Assembly: GCA_019279435.1 (NCBI GenBank)
Contig: JAAALK010000079.1
Coordinates: 99,225,332-99,289,331 of the forward strand
From: Zizania palustris
Lineage: Eukaryota > Streptophyta > Magnoliopsida > Poales > Poaceae
DNA length: 64,000 nucleotides
Direction: 5' to 3'
The notes beneath the pieces were generated by a model. It ran no database searches. It was not told the DNA's origin and was given only the letters and a program-made list of their open reading frames with translations. Position 1 is the first letter of the stretch, and every line of letters starts with the position of its first letter. Below are positions 21,236 through 32,300 of the stretch, one piece after another. The translations under genes were made by a program, and so were the position numbers.

Positions 21236-23229
21236 TTGACCAAGAAGGGAGTTACTTTTACTTGGGAACCAACACATGAACAAGCTTTTGCCACACTCAA
21301 AGATCGTCTTACACATGCACCTCTACTTCAGCTACCCGACTTCAGTAAGCCTTTTGAGTTAGAATGTGATGCTAGTGGGTTTGGATTAGGCGGTGTGCTG
21401 CTACAAGGATGTAAACACGTGGCCTATTTTAGTGAAAAATTACATGGTCCACAGTTGAATTATTCTACCTATGATAAGGAATTATATGCCTTAGTGCGTG
21501 TGCTTGAAACTTGGCAACATTACCTTTTGCCTAAGGAGTTTATTATTCATTCCGATCATGAAGCATTGAAGCATATACGTAGTCAAGCAAATCTGAATAA
21601 ACGACATGCTAAATGGGTAGAATTTATTGAGACTTTTCCATATATCATTAAGCATAAGAAAGGGAAAGATAATGTGATTGCCGATGCTTTATCTAGACGT
21701 TATACATTGTTTTCTCAACTTGATTATAAGATCTTTGGTTTAGAAACATTGAAGGACATGTATGCTACTGATTTGGACTTCAAAGATAGTTTTGCAAATT
21801 GTACCGATGACCGTGCTTGGAACAAATATGTGCTGAATAATGGATATCTTTTTCGTGCTAACAAGTTATGTGTGCCTGCTAGCTCTCTTTGCTTGTAGTT
21901 ATTGCAGGAAGCACATGGTGGTGGTTTGATGGGTCATTTTGGATCAAAGAAAACCGAAGGTGTGCTGACCACACACTTCTATTGGCCTAGGATGAGACGC
22001 GATGTTGAGCGCTATGTGGCACGATGCACTACTTGCAATAAAGCTAAGTCCCGTCTAAACCCACATGGTCTTTGTATGCCTCTACCCGTTCCTAGTGTAC
22101 CTTGGGAGGATATTTCTATGGATTTTGTGTTAGGATTACCTAGAACTAGGAGGGGGAGAGATAGTATTTTTGTGGTGGTAGATCGTTTCTCTAAAATGGC
22201 GCATTTTATACCTTGTCACAAGAGCGACGACGCTACAAATGTTGCTGATTTGTTTTTCAGAGAGGTCGTACGCCTGCATGGAGTTCCCAATACCATCGTT
22301 TCAGATCGTGATGCTAAATTTTTAAGTCATTTTTGGAGGACGTTGTGGCATAAGTTGGGGACGAAGCTGCTGTTTTCTACTACTTGTCTCCCCCAAACGG
22401 ATGGACAAACGGAGGTCGTCAACCGTACATTGTCCACCATGTTGAGGGCTGTTTTGAAGACCAACTTGAAGCTTTGGGAAGAGTGTCTACCTCATATTGA
22501 GTTTGCATATAATAGGTCAGTACACTCCACTACTAAGGTAAGTCCGTTTCAAGTGGTCTATGGCTTTAATCCGCGTGCTCCTATTGATTTGCTACCATTA
22601 CCACCATCTGAAAACTTGAATTTGATGCTACTACACGTGCTGAATTATTGCTTAAGATGCATGAAACTACTAAAGCAAACATAGAGAAAATGAACGAGAA
22701 ATATCGTGCTTATGGTAGTAAGGGTAGAAAAGAGATAACATTTGAACCGGGTGATCTTGTTTGGTTGCACTTGCGCAAGGATCGTTTTCCTGATTTAAGA
22801 AAGTCTAAATTGATGCCACGTGCTGATGGTCCTTTCCGTGTGCTTGAGAAGATAAATGACAATGCATATAAGCTTGAGTTGCCTGCAGCTTTTGGGGTTA
22901 GTCCCACATTTAACATTTCAGATTTAAAGCCCTATTTGGGAGATGATGATGAGCTTGAGTCGAGGACGACTCTAATTCAAGAGGGGGAGTATGATGAGGA
23001 CATCACTTCACATGATACACACATGGAGCCTCCACCTACAATTCAGCTACAAGGACCAATCACACGCGCCCGTGCCCGTCGCTTGAACCATGAGGTTAAT
23101 TCTTTCCTTAGAAACTTTGATTATATTTGTTTGGACGGGATGCTACTGAATTCTAGTGATATTTTGTTGCTTAGGAACATGGGAGATGGAATAGAAGAGT
23201 TGGAGTTGAAGACGGAGCCGCACGGATGA
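21236..23229 (+). pseudogene. B RNase H and integrase, C-terminus encoded in the 3' LTR
   Basis: Same frame as RT after the TAG. RNase H (ECDASGFGLGGVLL, YDKELYALVRV), TAG at 21896-21898, then integrase: zinc-binding HGGG...H and CTTCNKAK, core MDFVLGLPRT, VSDRDAKF, TDGQTEVVNRTL. A one-base change near 22620 shifts the frame, and the C-terminal part continues from about 22648 with GDLVWLHLRKDRFP and a GPF module GPFRVLEKINDNAYKLELP. The frame passes through the polypurine tract into the 3' LTR and ends TEPHG at 23229. I see no chromodomain. Integrase tails encoded in the LTR are known for CRM-type chromoviruses, so that affiliation is possible. Confidence 0.9.
22979..22989 (+). promoter_or_regulatory. 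B polypurine tract
   Basis: AAGAGGGGGAG two bases before the 3' LTR. It also encodes part of the integrase tail (QEGEYDED). Confidence 0.85.
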
Positions 23230-23903
23230 TTTGAAGTCAAGAATTCGCTGGTTCGGACTACATCGACCACCATTCACCAAAATGGGCATAACTTCCTCAT
23301 ACGAAGCCCGATTGGCGCGTTCTTGGACTTTTTGGAAAGCTAAGGAGAAGACGGATCTTTTGCCGTTGGTTTCGTCTCATTTGGAGTCTCGAGTCAAACT
23401 GTGTGATTAAAACAGTCCTGCGTGACAAACTGGGCCGTGTTGGCCCATAATCTGAGTCTGTACATCTTCTAGCCCACAGCCCAAGTCTGTTCACCTTCCA
23501 CAGGCTGCCGCCCTATATATATTCTCACGCCAGCCGCCTCTAGGGTTAGGTTTTGCTTTGTTTGCATCTACACTGTTGTGTTTAGATCCCGCCTCTTGCA
23601 CCGGACCGATTGGCTGCTGCATTGGCGTTTGTGAAACCTCACCTTATCTTCGTTTGTCTGTGATTTGGCATTTGATTTGTATCCTTCCTGTTCTTGCTTG
23701 TGTTCTTGGGTTCGCTTGCGGGAATTAGCCTTCGTGGCGAGGTCAATCGCGTTCTGCGTGGTTGATAACCAACGGAGACAGTGGTGTAACGATTGCAAGG
23801 TTTTGATCCGCCGGACCGGAGCCTTGGATCGCCAACGTCGAGATTCTCCACCAACCCAAGTTTATCCTTTACCTAGCGGAAGATCAGGACTAGTCCCCCA
23901 TCA
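22992..23903 (+). repeat. B 3' LTR
   Basis: 912 bp, TGATG...CATCA, followed by the target duplication GGATG at 23904-23908. Confidence 0.94.
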
Positions 23904-24862
23904 GGATGCCTAGAGCCATTGTTTCAGATCGTGATGTGAAGTTTATGAGTTACTTTTGGAAGACAATGTGGGCCAAGCTTGGCACAAAATTGCTATTTTC
24001 AACAACTTGTCACCCGCAAACTGATGGTCAAACAGAGGTGGTAAACCATACACTCTCCATGTTGTTGCGAACAATGATTAAGAAAAACTTGAAAAAATGG
24101 GAGGACTGCCTTCCACATGTTGAATTTGCATACAATAGAGTTGTTCACTCAACAACACAATTGTGCCCGTCTGAAGTGGTGTATGGTTTTAAGCCAATCA
24201 CACCACTTGATTTGCTGCCACTTCCTTTTCAAGAGAGAGCAAACATGGAGGCAACAAAGCGTGCAGAGTTTGTGAAAGCTATGCATCTGAAGACCAAGGA
24301 AGTTATAGAAAAGAAGACACGCTATTTTGCTCAAAAGGCAAATAAAGGAAGAAAGAAGATGTTTTTCAAACCAGGAGATCTTGTTTGGTTGCACTTGCGC
24401 AAGGATCGTTTTCCTGATTTGAGAAAGTCTAAATTGATGCCCCGTGCTGATGGTCCTTTCCGTGTGCTTGAGAAGATAAATGATAATGCCTATAAACTTG
24501 AGTTGCCTGCAGCTTTTGGGGTTAGTCCCACATTTAACATTTCAGATTTAAATCCCTATTTGGGAGATGACGATGAGCTTGAGTCGAGGACGACTCCAAT
24601 TCAAGAGGGGGAGGATGATGAGGACATCACTTCACATGATACACACATGGAGCCTCCACCTACAATTCAATTACAAGGACCAATCACACGCGCCCGTCCC
24701 CGTCGCTTGAACCATGAGGTTAATTCTTTCCTTAGCAACTATGTAGCCTCATACGAAGTCCGATTGGCGCGTTCTTGGACTTTTTGGAAAGCTAAGGAGA
24801 AGACGGATCTTTTGCCGTTGGTTTTGTCTCATTTGGAGTCTCAAGCCGTCCTGTGTGTTTAA
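23904..24862 (+). pseudogene. Element A integrase core and C-terminus
   Basis: Second half of A's integrase, continuing where B interrupted it. It has IVSDRDVKF, TDGQTEVVNHTL, GDLVWLHLRKDRFP, the GPF module and ITRARPRRLNHEV, running into the 3' LTR to a TAA at 24860. From 23909 to about 24370 it is only moderately similar to B at protein level, whereas beyond that it is nearly the same as B at nucleotide level. No stop is visible in this half. Confidence 0.88.
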
Positions 24863-25354
24863 AACAGTCCTGCGTGACAGAATTGGGCCGTGTTGGCCCA
24901 TAGTCCGAGTCTGTATGTCTTCCAGCCCACAGCCCAAGTCTGTACGCCTTCCACAGGCTGCCCACGCCCTATATATTCTCGCCAGACACCTTTAGGGTTA
25001 GGTTTTGCTTTGTTTGCATCTACACTTGTGTGTTTAGATCCCGCCCCTTGCACTGGACCGATTGGCTGCTGCATAGGCATGTGTGAAACCTCACCTTTTC
25101 ATCGTTTGTCTGTGATTTGGCATTCGATTTGTATCCTTCCTGTTCTTGCTTGTGTTCTTGGGTTCGCTTGCAGGAATTAGCCTTCGTGGCGAGGTCAATC
25201 GCGTCCTGCGTGGTTGATAACCAATGGAGACAGTGGTGTAACGATTGCAAGGTTTTAATCCGCCGGACCGGAGCCTTGGATCGCCAACATCGAGATTCTC
25301 CACCAATCCAAGTTATCCTTTACCTAGTGGAAGATCGGGACCAATCCCCCATCA
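24616..25354 (+). repeat. Element A 3' LTR (internally deleted)
   Basis: TGATG...CATCA, 739 bp against about 912 in B. About 170 bp is missing after the tail codons NSFLSN (near 24740). A polypurine tract AAGAGGGGGAG precedes it. The next bases, CCATC (25355-25359), belong to element D and are the expected right target-duplication copy for A. Confidence 0.88.
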
Positions 25355-26544
25355 CCATCACTATCAGAGTTGGGTCTCAGGAAGTTCCAATCCCAAATAC
25401 TTTGTCACTGAGGTCTGACGGAGGTAAGTCTCATGCTGTGGTCGAGCTCTGCGCCAAAGCTTGGTTCGGTCGGCCGAACAAGGCCTACCCGTCTGTCGGG
25501 GTTCGCAGCGAAGCACCCTCCAAACACAGGGTGCACAAGGCCGAAGAGCACAGTACCACTTCGGCCAGAATTAATGGAAGTCGAACAGTCGCCCCTGGCA
25601 CCAAGCCGCAGCCATCTTGGGCCCCTCCAGGCATGTCCAAATCACAGACGAGACGCTTGCAAAGACTACGGGCACATGAGATGCGCGAGAAGAAAGCTGA
25701 GGCCGAGCACGATGCTATCTTCAAAGAAATCCGCCCTCGACCAGCTACAAAGCAAGTATGGAGGGAGAAGCCAGTTGAGATAAACAACCCGTCTCCTAGT
25801 CCGAGCGACGACGAAGACATGCTCGATGACGATTACTCACCCATTTCTGAAGGACCCGGACCCCAGGTGATGGACATCGACATCGTCATGCTGCCTGCAG
25901 AGTTCGCACTACCACAGGATGAGGCCGAGGTCACCCAATTGAACCTCGGTCCAAGCAATGCCATCTTTGAGAAGCCCGAGGACTCGGCTCGCCATCTAAA
26001 ACCTCTCTACGTCAGAGGTCACATCGATGGAAAGCCGATTTCCCGGATGCTCATCGACGGCGGTGCCACTGTAAACTTAATGCCTTACTCGTTATTGAAG
26101 AAACTTGGCAGGGACGAAGATGACCTGAAGAAGACCAACTTGATGCTCAACGGCTTCAACAGCGAGAGATCTGAAGCCAAGGGAGTGCTCTCTATGGAGT
26201 TGACGGTGGGCAACAAGACATTGCCAACATCATTTTTCGTCGTCGACGTACAAGGTAACTATAGCGTATTACTCAAACACGACTGGATTCACGCAAACTG
26301 TTGCATTCCCTCTACTCTACACCAGTGCTTGATACAGTGGGATGGCAATGAGGTGGAGGTCATCCCCGCGGATACTTCGGCCCAAGTAGCATTGGCCGAT
26401 GTGTCGGTTGACGCCGTCCATAACAAAGTAGAGTGTCTATCAGGAAGAGATCTTTCGGATTACGACTTTGTTAGCGTATCCGGAGGACAGTTTGTACCAG
26501 TGTCTATAAAGCCGGCTAGAGTAGCACGGCTGTTTTTGTATTAA
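25355..26544 (+). pseudogene. D pre-protease linker and aspartic protease
   Basis: Basic and acidic linker (SKSQTRRLQRLRAHEMREKK ... PSPSDDEDMLDDD), then GHIDGKPISRMLIDGGATVN, NLMPYSLLKKLG and a flap-side segment to about 26400. Asp-Gly-Gly is the usual active site of this grass family. A frameshift near 26515 separates it from RT. The open frame extends upstream into A's LTR by chance. Confidence 0.85.
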
Positions 26545-26588
26545 TAGTCATTTCTAGCAAGAGTAATCTAGATTGGCTAAAGTCTCGT

Positions 26589-28452
26589 GTGGAGAAATAT
26601 CGGTCTAATAAAGACGGTATTGCCGAGGCCATCGGGGACTTTAGCGAAGTAGAGAAACTAGGACAAGGTTTTGCGTCGGCCGACCCCTTGGAGGAAGTCG
26701 ACATAGGTAATGGTAGCATCACAAGGCCGACTTTTGTAAACAAACATTTACAGCCCGATGAAAAGGCTGAAGTAATAAAATTACTTCGGTTGTATGTCGA
26801 TTGTTTCACGTGGGAGTATAGCGAGATGCTAGGACTAAGCCGCGAGCTCGTGGAGCATCGGCTGCCTATCAAGTCCGGATTTAGGCCTTATAAGCAGCCT
26901 CTCCGCCGCTTTAACTCGGCTGTCTATGACCGAGTTAAAGAAGAAGTGGAGCGACTACTCAAGGCCAAATTTATTAGGTCATGCAGGTACACGGAATGGG
27001 TCGCTAACATTGTGCCTGTAGAGAATAAAGGGAGCGGATAGATACGGGTATGCGTTGATTTCAGGGATCTGAACAGAGCCAGTCCAAAGGATGAGTATCC
27101 AATGCCGATAGCTAACATGCTGATCAACGATGCTTCAGGACACAAGGTACTAAGTTTTCTTGATGGCAATGCTGGTTATAATCAAATCTTTATGGCCGAA
27201 GAGGACGTCTACAAGACTGCCTTTCGATGCCCTGGCATTGTCGGTTTGTTCGAGTGGGTCATCATGACTTTTGGTTTGAAAAATGTCGGCGCCACATATC
27301 AGCGCGCTATGAACTTGATCTTTCATGACTTGTTAGGAGTTATGTTAGAAGTTTACATCGATGATGTCATAGTCAAATCGGATGCCATGGGAAACCATTT
27401 AGCTGATTTGAAGGTTGCTTTTGATAGGATGCGACAGTACGGGTTAAAGATGAACCCACTCAAGTGTGCTTTTGGCGTGTCGGCAGGTAAGTTCTTAGGT
27501 TTCATGATTTACGAGAGAGGCATAGAAATTGATCCTAAGAGACTTGAAAAGATTACAAACATTGCAGCGCCGACATGCAAAAGGGATGTACAAAAGTTGC
27601 TAGGCAAGTTGAACTATTTGCATCGCTTTATGTCCAACTTGTCCAGCAAGATTGATGCCTTTGTCCCCATACTCCGGCTAAAAAATGAAGCCGATTTCAC
27701 TTGGAGGGCAAGCCAACAAAGTGCTTTCGAAAAGATCAAGGAGTGCTTGTCGTCACCGCCGGTGGTGAGAGCACCTAAAGCCAGGATTCCATTTTGGTTA
27801 TACATCGCCACTGAAGATAGCGTGATTGCAGCCGTGCTAACCCAGGAGGTAGAGGGGAAGGACTACATCATCACATTCTTGAGCCACCGCCTGCTGGACG
27901 TCGAAACCAGGTACGTGTTTGTGGAACGATTGTGTTTATCACTTTATTACGCGTGCACTAAGTTACGCCACTATCTTCTCCCCACTACATGTGTTGTCAT
28001 TTGCCAAACCGATGTTATAAAGCACATGTTACAGAAGCCGATTCTAAGTGAAAGAATCGGAAAGTGGGCTTACGCGTTGATTGAGTATGATTTGGCCTAC
28101 GAACCCCTGAGAGCGATGAAAGGCCAAGTCGTAGCCAACTTTATAGTTGATCATCACATAGATGTTTGCTGGAGTGATGCTATTTCTTTAGTTGAGGTAG
28201 TACCATGGAAACTTTATTTTGATGGTTCAGCTTGCAAAAGTGGCCAAGGCATTGGAGTGGTTCTCATATCACCTAATGGGATGCACTTTGAAACTTCTGC
28301 CCGATTAGAATTTTCTTCCACTAACAACCAAGCCGAATACGAGGCTTTATTGCTAGGTCTTGAATTACTAGAATCTGTAGGTGCTAGACATGTTCACGCA
28401 TACGGTGATTCTTTGTTAGTAGTGCAACAAGTAGCTAAGAGTGCTCAATGTT
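26589..28452 (+). pseudogene. D reverse transcriptase and RNase H (interrupted by R2)
   Basis: RT N-terminal part with EHRLPIKSGFRPYKQPLRRF, in-frame TAG at 27039-27041, then VCVDFRDLNRASPKDEYP, VYIDDVIVKSDA (about 27350) and the thumb region. The first RNase H-like domain is followed by a second one (WKLYFDGSACKSGQGIGVVL ... NNQAEYEALLLGLELL). The coding frame is cut at 28452 by the R2 insertion and continues in frame at 39706. Two RNase H domains indicate the Tat lineage. Confidence 0.92.
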
Positions 28453-28941
28453 TGTTGGCGTAAAAGATTACGCTAACAGGTTTCTGAAGCTTAGAAACTA
28501 ACAAACGAAGTGTTTGTGAAGTAAACTATTTCAAGCCTCCGAAATGGATAATAGCTCAAAACAGTTCGAAGATGTGTATTGAATAACTCAGTATTCAATC
28601 CCCCTTACAGGGTGAAATGGGGGGTATTTATGGGCCCAAACATTAAGGAAAAGACCCTTTTACCCCTCTGTTACAACCGACATAGTGGAAACTATTCGGT
28701 ACCCTTAATAGGGCTAAAAGACTAATCTAATCAGATAGATGATAAGTCTTCTATCCTAGCTGGCAAAGAAGCTCTCTGAAGAGTCCATGTTCGAAGAGAT
28801 ACTTCGAACTAGCCTTCACCTTCATCCTTCGAACTTGATCCAATGTACTCCCGGAGCTAAATGCTCTAAACCTTTTATTCAATCATCTATCTTTGTCTTG
28901 TCATAACAATAACCCTGAAGATGGAGTATTTTCCCACAACA
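28453..28941 (-). repeat. R2 3' LTR
   Basis: 489 bp, TGTTGGCG...CCACAACA. It lies inside D's RNase H codons. The TATA position here is degenerate (CATAAATA on the minus strand, plus 28625-28632). Confidence 0.93.
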
Positions 28942-28955
28942 GTAGCTCCTCGAAT
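28942..28955 (-). promoter_or_regulatory. R2 polypurine tract
   Basis: The minus strand reads TTCGAGGAGCTAC next to the 3' LTR, matching R1's GAGGGGCTAC position. Confidence 0.65.
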
Positions 28956-29265
28956 ACGCTTCTTCGCTAAATCTGTAATGTTAGGAAAGCAGTATACACA
29001 AGAAAAATAATCATGTGCAAGGGTTAACAAATTTAGTCAACCTCCGAAATATGCGGAGATTCAATGCTTCGAATTGACTTCTAAGAAAATTATATCCGAA
29101 CTATTTTTAGAATTAACTTATTAAGTTCAAAAGCTTTCTTAGACTTAGAAGAAATAGCCGTTACCTTTTTTTAACGGAAGTTACGCAATGCGTTAACTTT
29201 GCAAAGAGTAACGGTCAAGAATGCGAAACGGCCAATGTAAACGGTAAAAAATCGTGGGCCTGGGC

Positions 29266-29273
29266 TATAAATA
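29266..29273 (+). promoter_or_regulatory. TATA box of the R2 antisense gene
   Basis: TATAAATA inside gggctataaatagagg, about 100 bp before the ATG at 29368, on the strand of the antisense gene and outside the LTR. Typical plant TATA form and distance. The upstream stretch 28942-29265 contains repeated acgg/taacgg motifs and no gene. Confidence 0.6.
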
Positions 29274-29367
29274 GAGGACCCAGACCCTTCCCGAATACCC
29301 TTCTCACCACTTTCGTGCAAACAAGCCCTAGCCTCCATTTTCCTTCTTGAGCAATCCGTGCGATCTC

Positions 29368-32300
29368 ATGGCGAAGACAAGCTTCAAGGTTCCTGGGGCA
29401 GCTTCAGCCCTTGCCTGGCAGCAGGCTGCAGCAGCAGCGACGGTGGCGACATCAACGACGGCAACTCCGGCGACAAAACGTTGGCCCTCATGATCTCCTC
29501 CCAGCGTCCTCGAAGTATCCGGACCAGTCTTATCAACTAGGACCATCAACCTGCAAAAGAGAGTCGCTCGCTGCAGCGATAGAAGGAAAGATTAGCTCGG
29601 AGATCGTAATCCGCAAACCTGTAAAGGAGGCCATTCCTTCGCCAAGGCCCGGAGAAGTGGTAGTCTTCAAAGCCTTCTTCAAAGCAGGATTAGGGCTTCC
29701 GGCAGTCGACTTCCTGTCGGAGGTATTGAATCTATTCCACGTCACCCTTCCTCAACTTTCTCCGAATGCAGTAGCACGCCTTGCCATCTTCGAATGGGCG
29801 TTGCAAGCCGAAGGTTGCGAAGGACGAGCTGAGATCTACGTAGCACTACACAGAGCTTCTTGCCAACCCAAGACCTTCGTAGGCCCCGGAGGTGAAAAGA
29901 TGGTAGTGGCCTTCGGAAGCATCAACTTCCGGCTTCAGGATGAGTACGGTGTAAGATTTCCAGCGAAGGCCATCAATGCCAGATGGTACACGGACTGGAT
30001 CCTCAGGTGGTTTTATGCCGAAGTTGGGGCAAGCAGCCTTCTGGCAGGACCCTTGCAAGACATCAACTTCCGAAGGGAAGCTTTGGTTCACCCGGATCCT
30101 GGTCAGCTCGAAGCTCGCCTCATCCTACTTAAAAGAATTAGTCGCCGCCTGAGCATGCGAGACTTAGCGGAGGAATTCATCGGACTTCAGATTCCTCCTT
30201 TGATGGCTAACTGGCCTATTACCTTCGAAGAAGATCATGAGGGCGGCCTCCTAAAGATCTCTTCGAACTCGAGCCCTACAGGTGACTTCGAAAACAACAT
30301 GTTTCATATATAATCATTTAATGAGATGACTAATGCCAACTTATCTTTCAGCTTCTCCGACTCCCATGAATTCGGAGCAAATTATTCGAGCTTCAGAGAA
30401 AATCCTGGGAGTTCCGACTCCAGCCGAGAAGGAATGGAGAGTGAAGTTAGTGGGTACTTGGGAGCGATTCAACCGAGTATGGGGGGTACTTAGAATTGCT
30501 CCCCCTCCTCTTCCGGATTGGGTACCTTCAGAACAAGGGCCGAAGAAGAGGAAAGCGGAGGCTGGAACTTCGACTTCTGCTAAAACTCCAGTCCAAGAAG
30601 GTAGCCCGAAAACCGAAAAACGTGGCGCCTTCAAGTCCGATGGCTTCAGTCTCAGACTCCTCTGAGGACGAAGGAAGACTCCTTGTTAGCTTAATTGATG
30701 AGGATGAAAACCAGGCGGGCGCAAACACCGGTGTCGACTCAAACGCGCTAAATGTTCCAAGTAGCTCCGGGCAGGCTGGGACTTCGGCTGTCCGGCCGGA
30801 CTTGCCGCGCGAAGAAGCCCCTATAATTGAAGGCGGAGTCGAAGTGGAGGCTGAGCCAACTCCGATTCCGTATGAAGCGACGACTGTAGCTCCCGAAGAG
30901 GCTCCGACAGTTGAACCTTCGGTTCTGAACTATGAGTCCGACGAAGATTTCGGGGTAGCTTTTAACCCTCCAAGCAGCCCGATGCTCAGCCGCCGACAAG
31001 ACTTCGGAGGTAAACTTTGCTCAATCCCTTTGTACCTTTTTCCTGCAAAATTAGGCAATATATGATACCTTTGTCTCAGCAGGGTCCGCTCCTATGGAAG
31101 TGGTTCCTCCCGAAGATACGGCTCCTAGGACCTCAACCTCCCCAACACCGATTCCAGAAGTCGCACGCATGGGACCTGGAAATGGTAAAGGCAAAATGGA
31201 CCCCTTCCCTACTCCAAATTCAGGATTAACTCCGTCTGAATCAACAGACGGGGATAAATCTACGGAGGGGGGCCATTCTACGGAGGTCTCTGAAGACGCG
31301 GCGCAGCGCTCCGACCCCTCATCGAACGAAGACGATCAGAGGGCCTTGTCCATGCTCCCCCTCCTAGCTCCTTTCTTGGAGAGAAGGACCGGACTTCGGG
31401 CCCTGCTTGAGCCTTTGGACCGAGCCAACCGCGAAGTTGGGGAAACAGACTTGGTGGCCATCTTGAGAGAAGCTGAGGGTTCGGAACTCAACGCCGCCTT
31501 GGAGCGTGCAATGTACCAGGTACGAAGTATCTGCAAAATGAAATTAATCCTACCTACAAATAATTTCTCACCTTGCTTTTTCTTCTTTGTAGCAAATAGT
31601 TTTGGTCGAGCAGCGGCTGTCTCGAACGAGCGTGGAAGCCTTTGCCTTCAAGAGGAAATTACTGCTCTCCAGAGGAATCTTAACATCTCCGAAGGTCGAG
31701 TTTCCCACTTAGACGAAATGGTTTCAGCAGAGCGGAGGGCCAGGCAAAACATGGAAACTGTGAATGAAGAGCTCGAAGCAGAACAAATTGTGCTACGGGC
31801 AGAGATAGAAAAGATGCGGGCAGAGCATGCTACGACGAGGGTTGAGCTAGTCAGGCTCCAAGAAGAAAAGACTAAAGCTATAGAGGAGGCTAACAACTTG
31901 CTTAGCCAGAAGAGTTCTCTGGCTACGGAGGCAGCTAGGCTCTCCTCTGTAGTGGATGAGCTGACTTCATCAAAGGACGCTTTAATCGAAGATAAGCTGA
32001 AATCAGAGAAGGTAGCTGTGGAGGTCATGAACCATCTCCTAAGTGTTTTGGAGTACTTCGGTACTACTGGGACACTACCTTCGAATGACAACGTCCCCCT
32101 GTTGCGAAGGTTAAAAATGATCCAAGGAGTTGCGAAGGAGATGAAGACAACAGGTATTCGGTATGGAGAGCTCTCCAGCCAAGTAGCTGCTCTCGGAGTA
32201 CTTCGTTACTACGAAGATCTAGGGTTAACAATAACGCCAGACTCGGGGTTGGCTCCCATTACCTTCGATGAAAACCAGCTTCTTAATCCTTTTGAAGACG

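Larger units (their letters stand above)
16213..23903 (+). mobile_element. B: Ty3-gypsy (chromovirus-like) LTR retrotransposon, full-length
   Basis: LTRs 16213-17125 and 22992-23903 start TGATG and end CATCA. GGATG is duplicated at 16208-16212 and 23904-23908. Internal order is initiator-Met-type primer-binding site, long leader with repeats, gag, CCHC knuckle, protease, RT, RNase H, integrase, polypurine tract. About a dozen substitutions separate the two 0.9-kb LTRs by eye, so this is a fairly young insertion. It sits inside the integrase of A, a member of the same family. Confidence 0.95.

Noticed and set aside
22740..23000. Chromodomain at the end of B integrase
   Set aside because: After the GPF module I see only an acidic linker and the basic LTR-encoded tail; no chromodomain motif.
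16213..23903. Tandem array of three B-family elements sharing LTRs
   Set aside because: The GGATG duplication and the frame continuity of A across B show a nested insertion instead.
25117..25354. Start of D protease frame within A's LTR
   Set aside because: The frame is open by chance across the A-D junction; D sequence begins at 25355.
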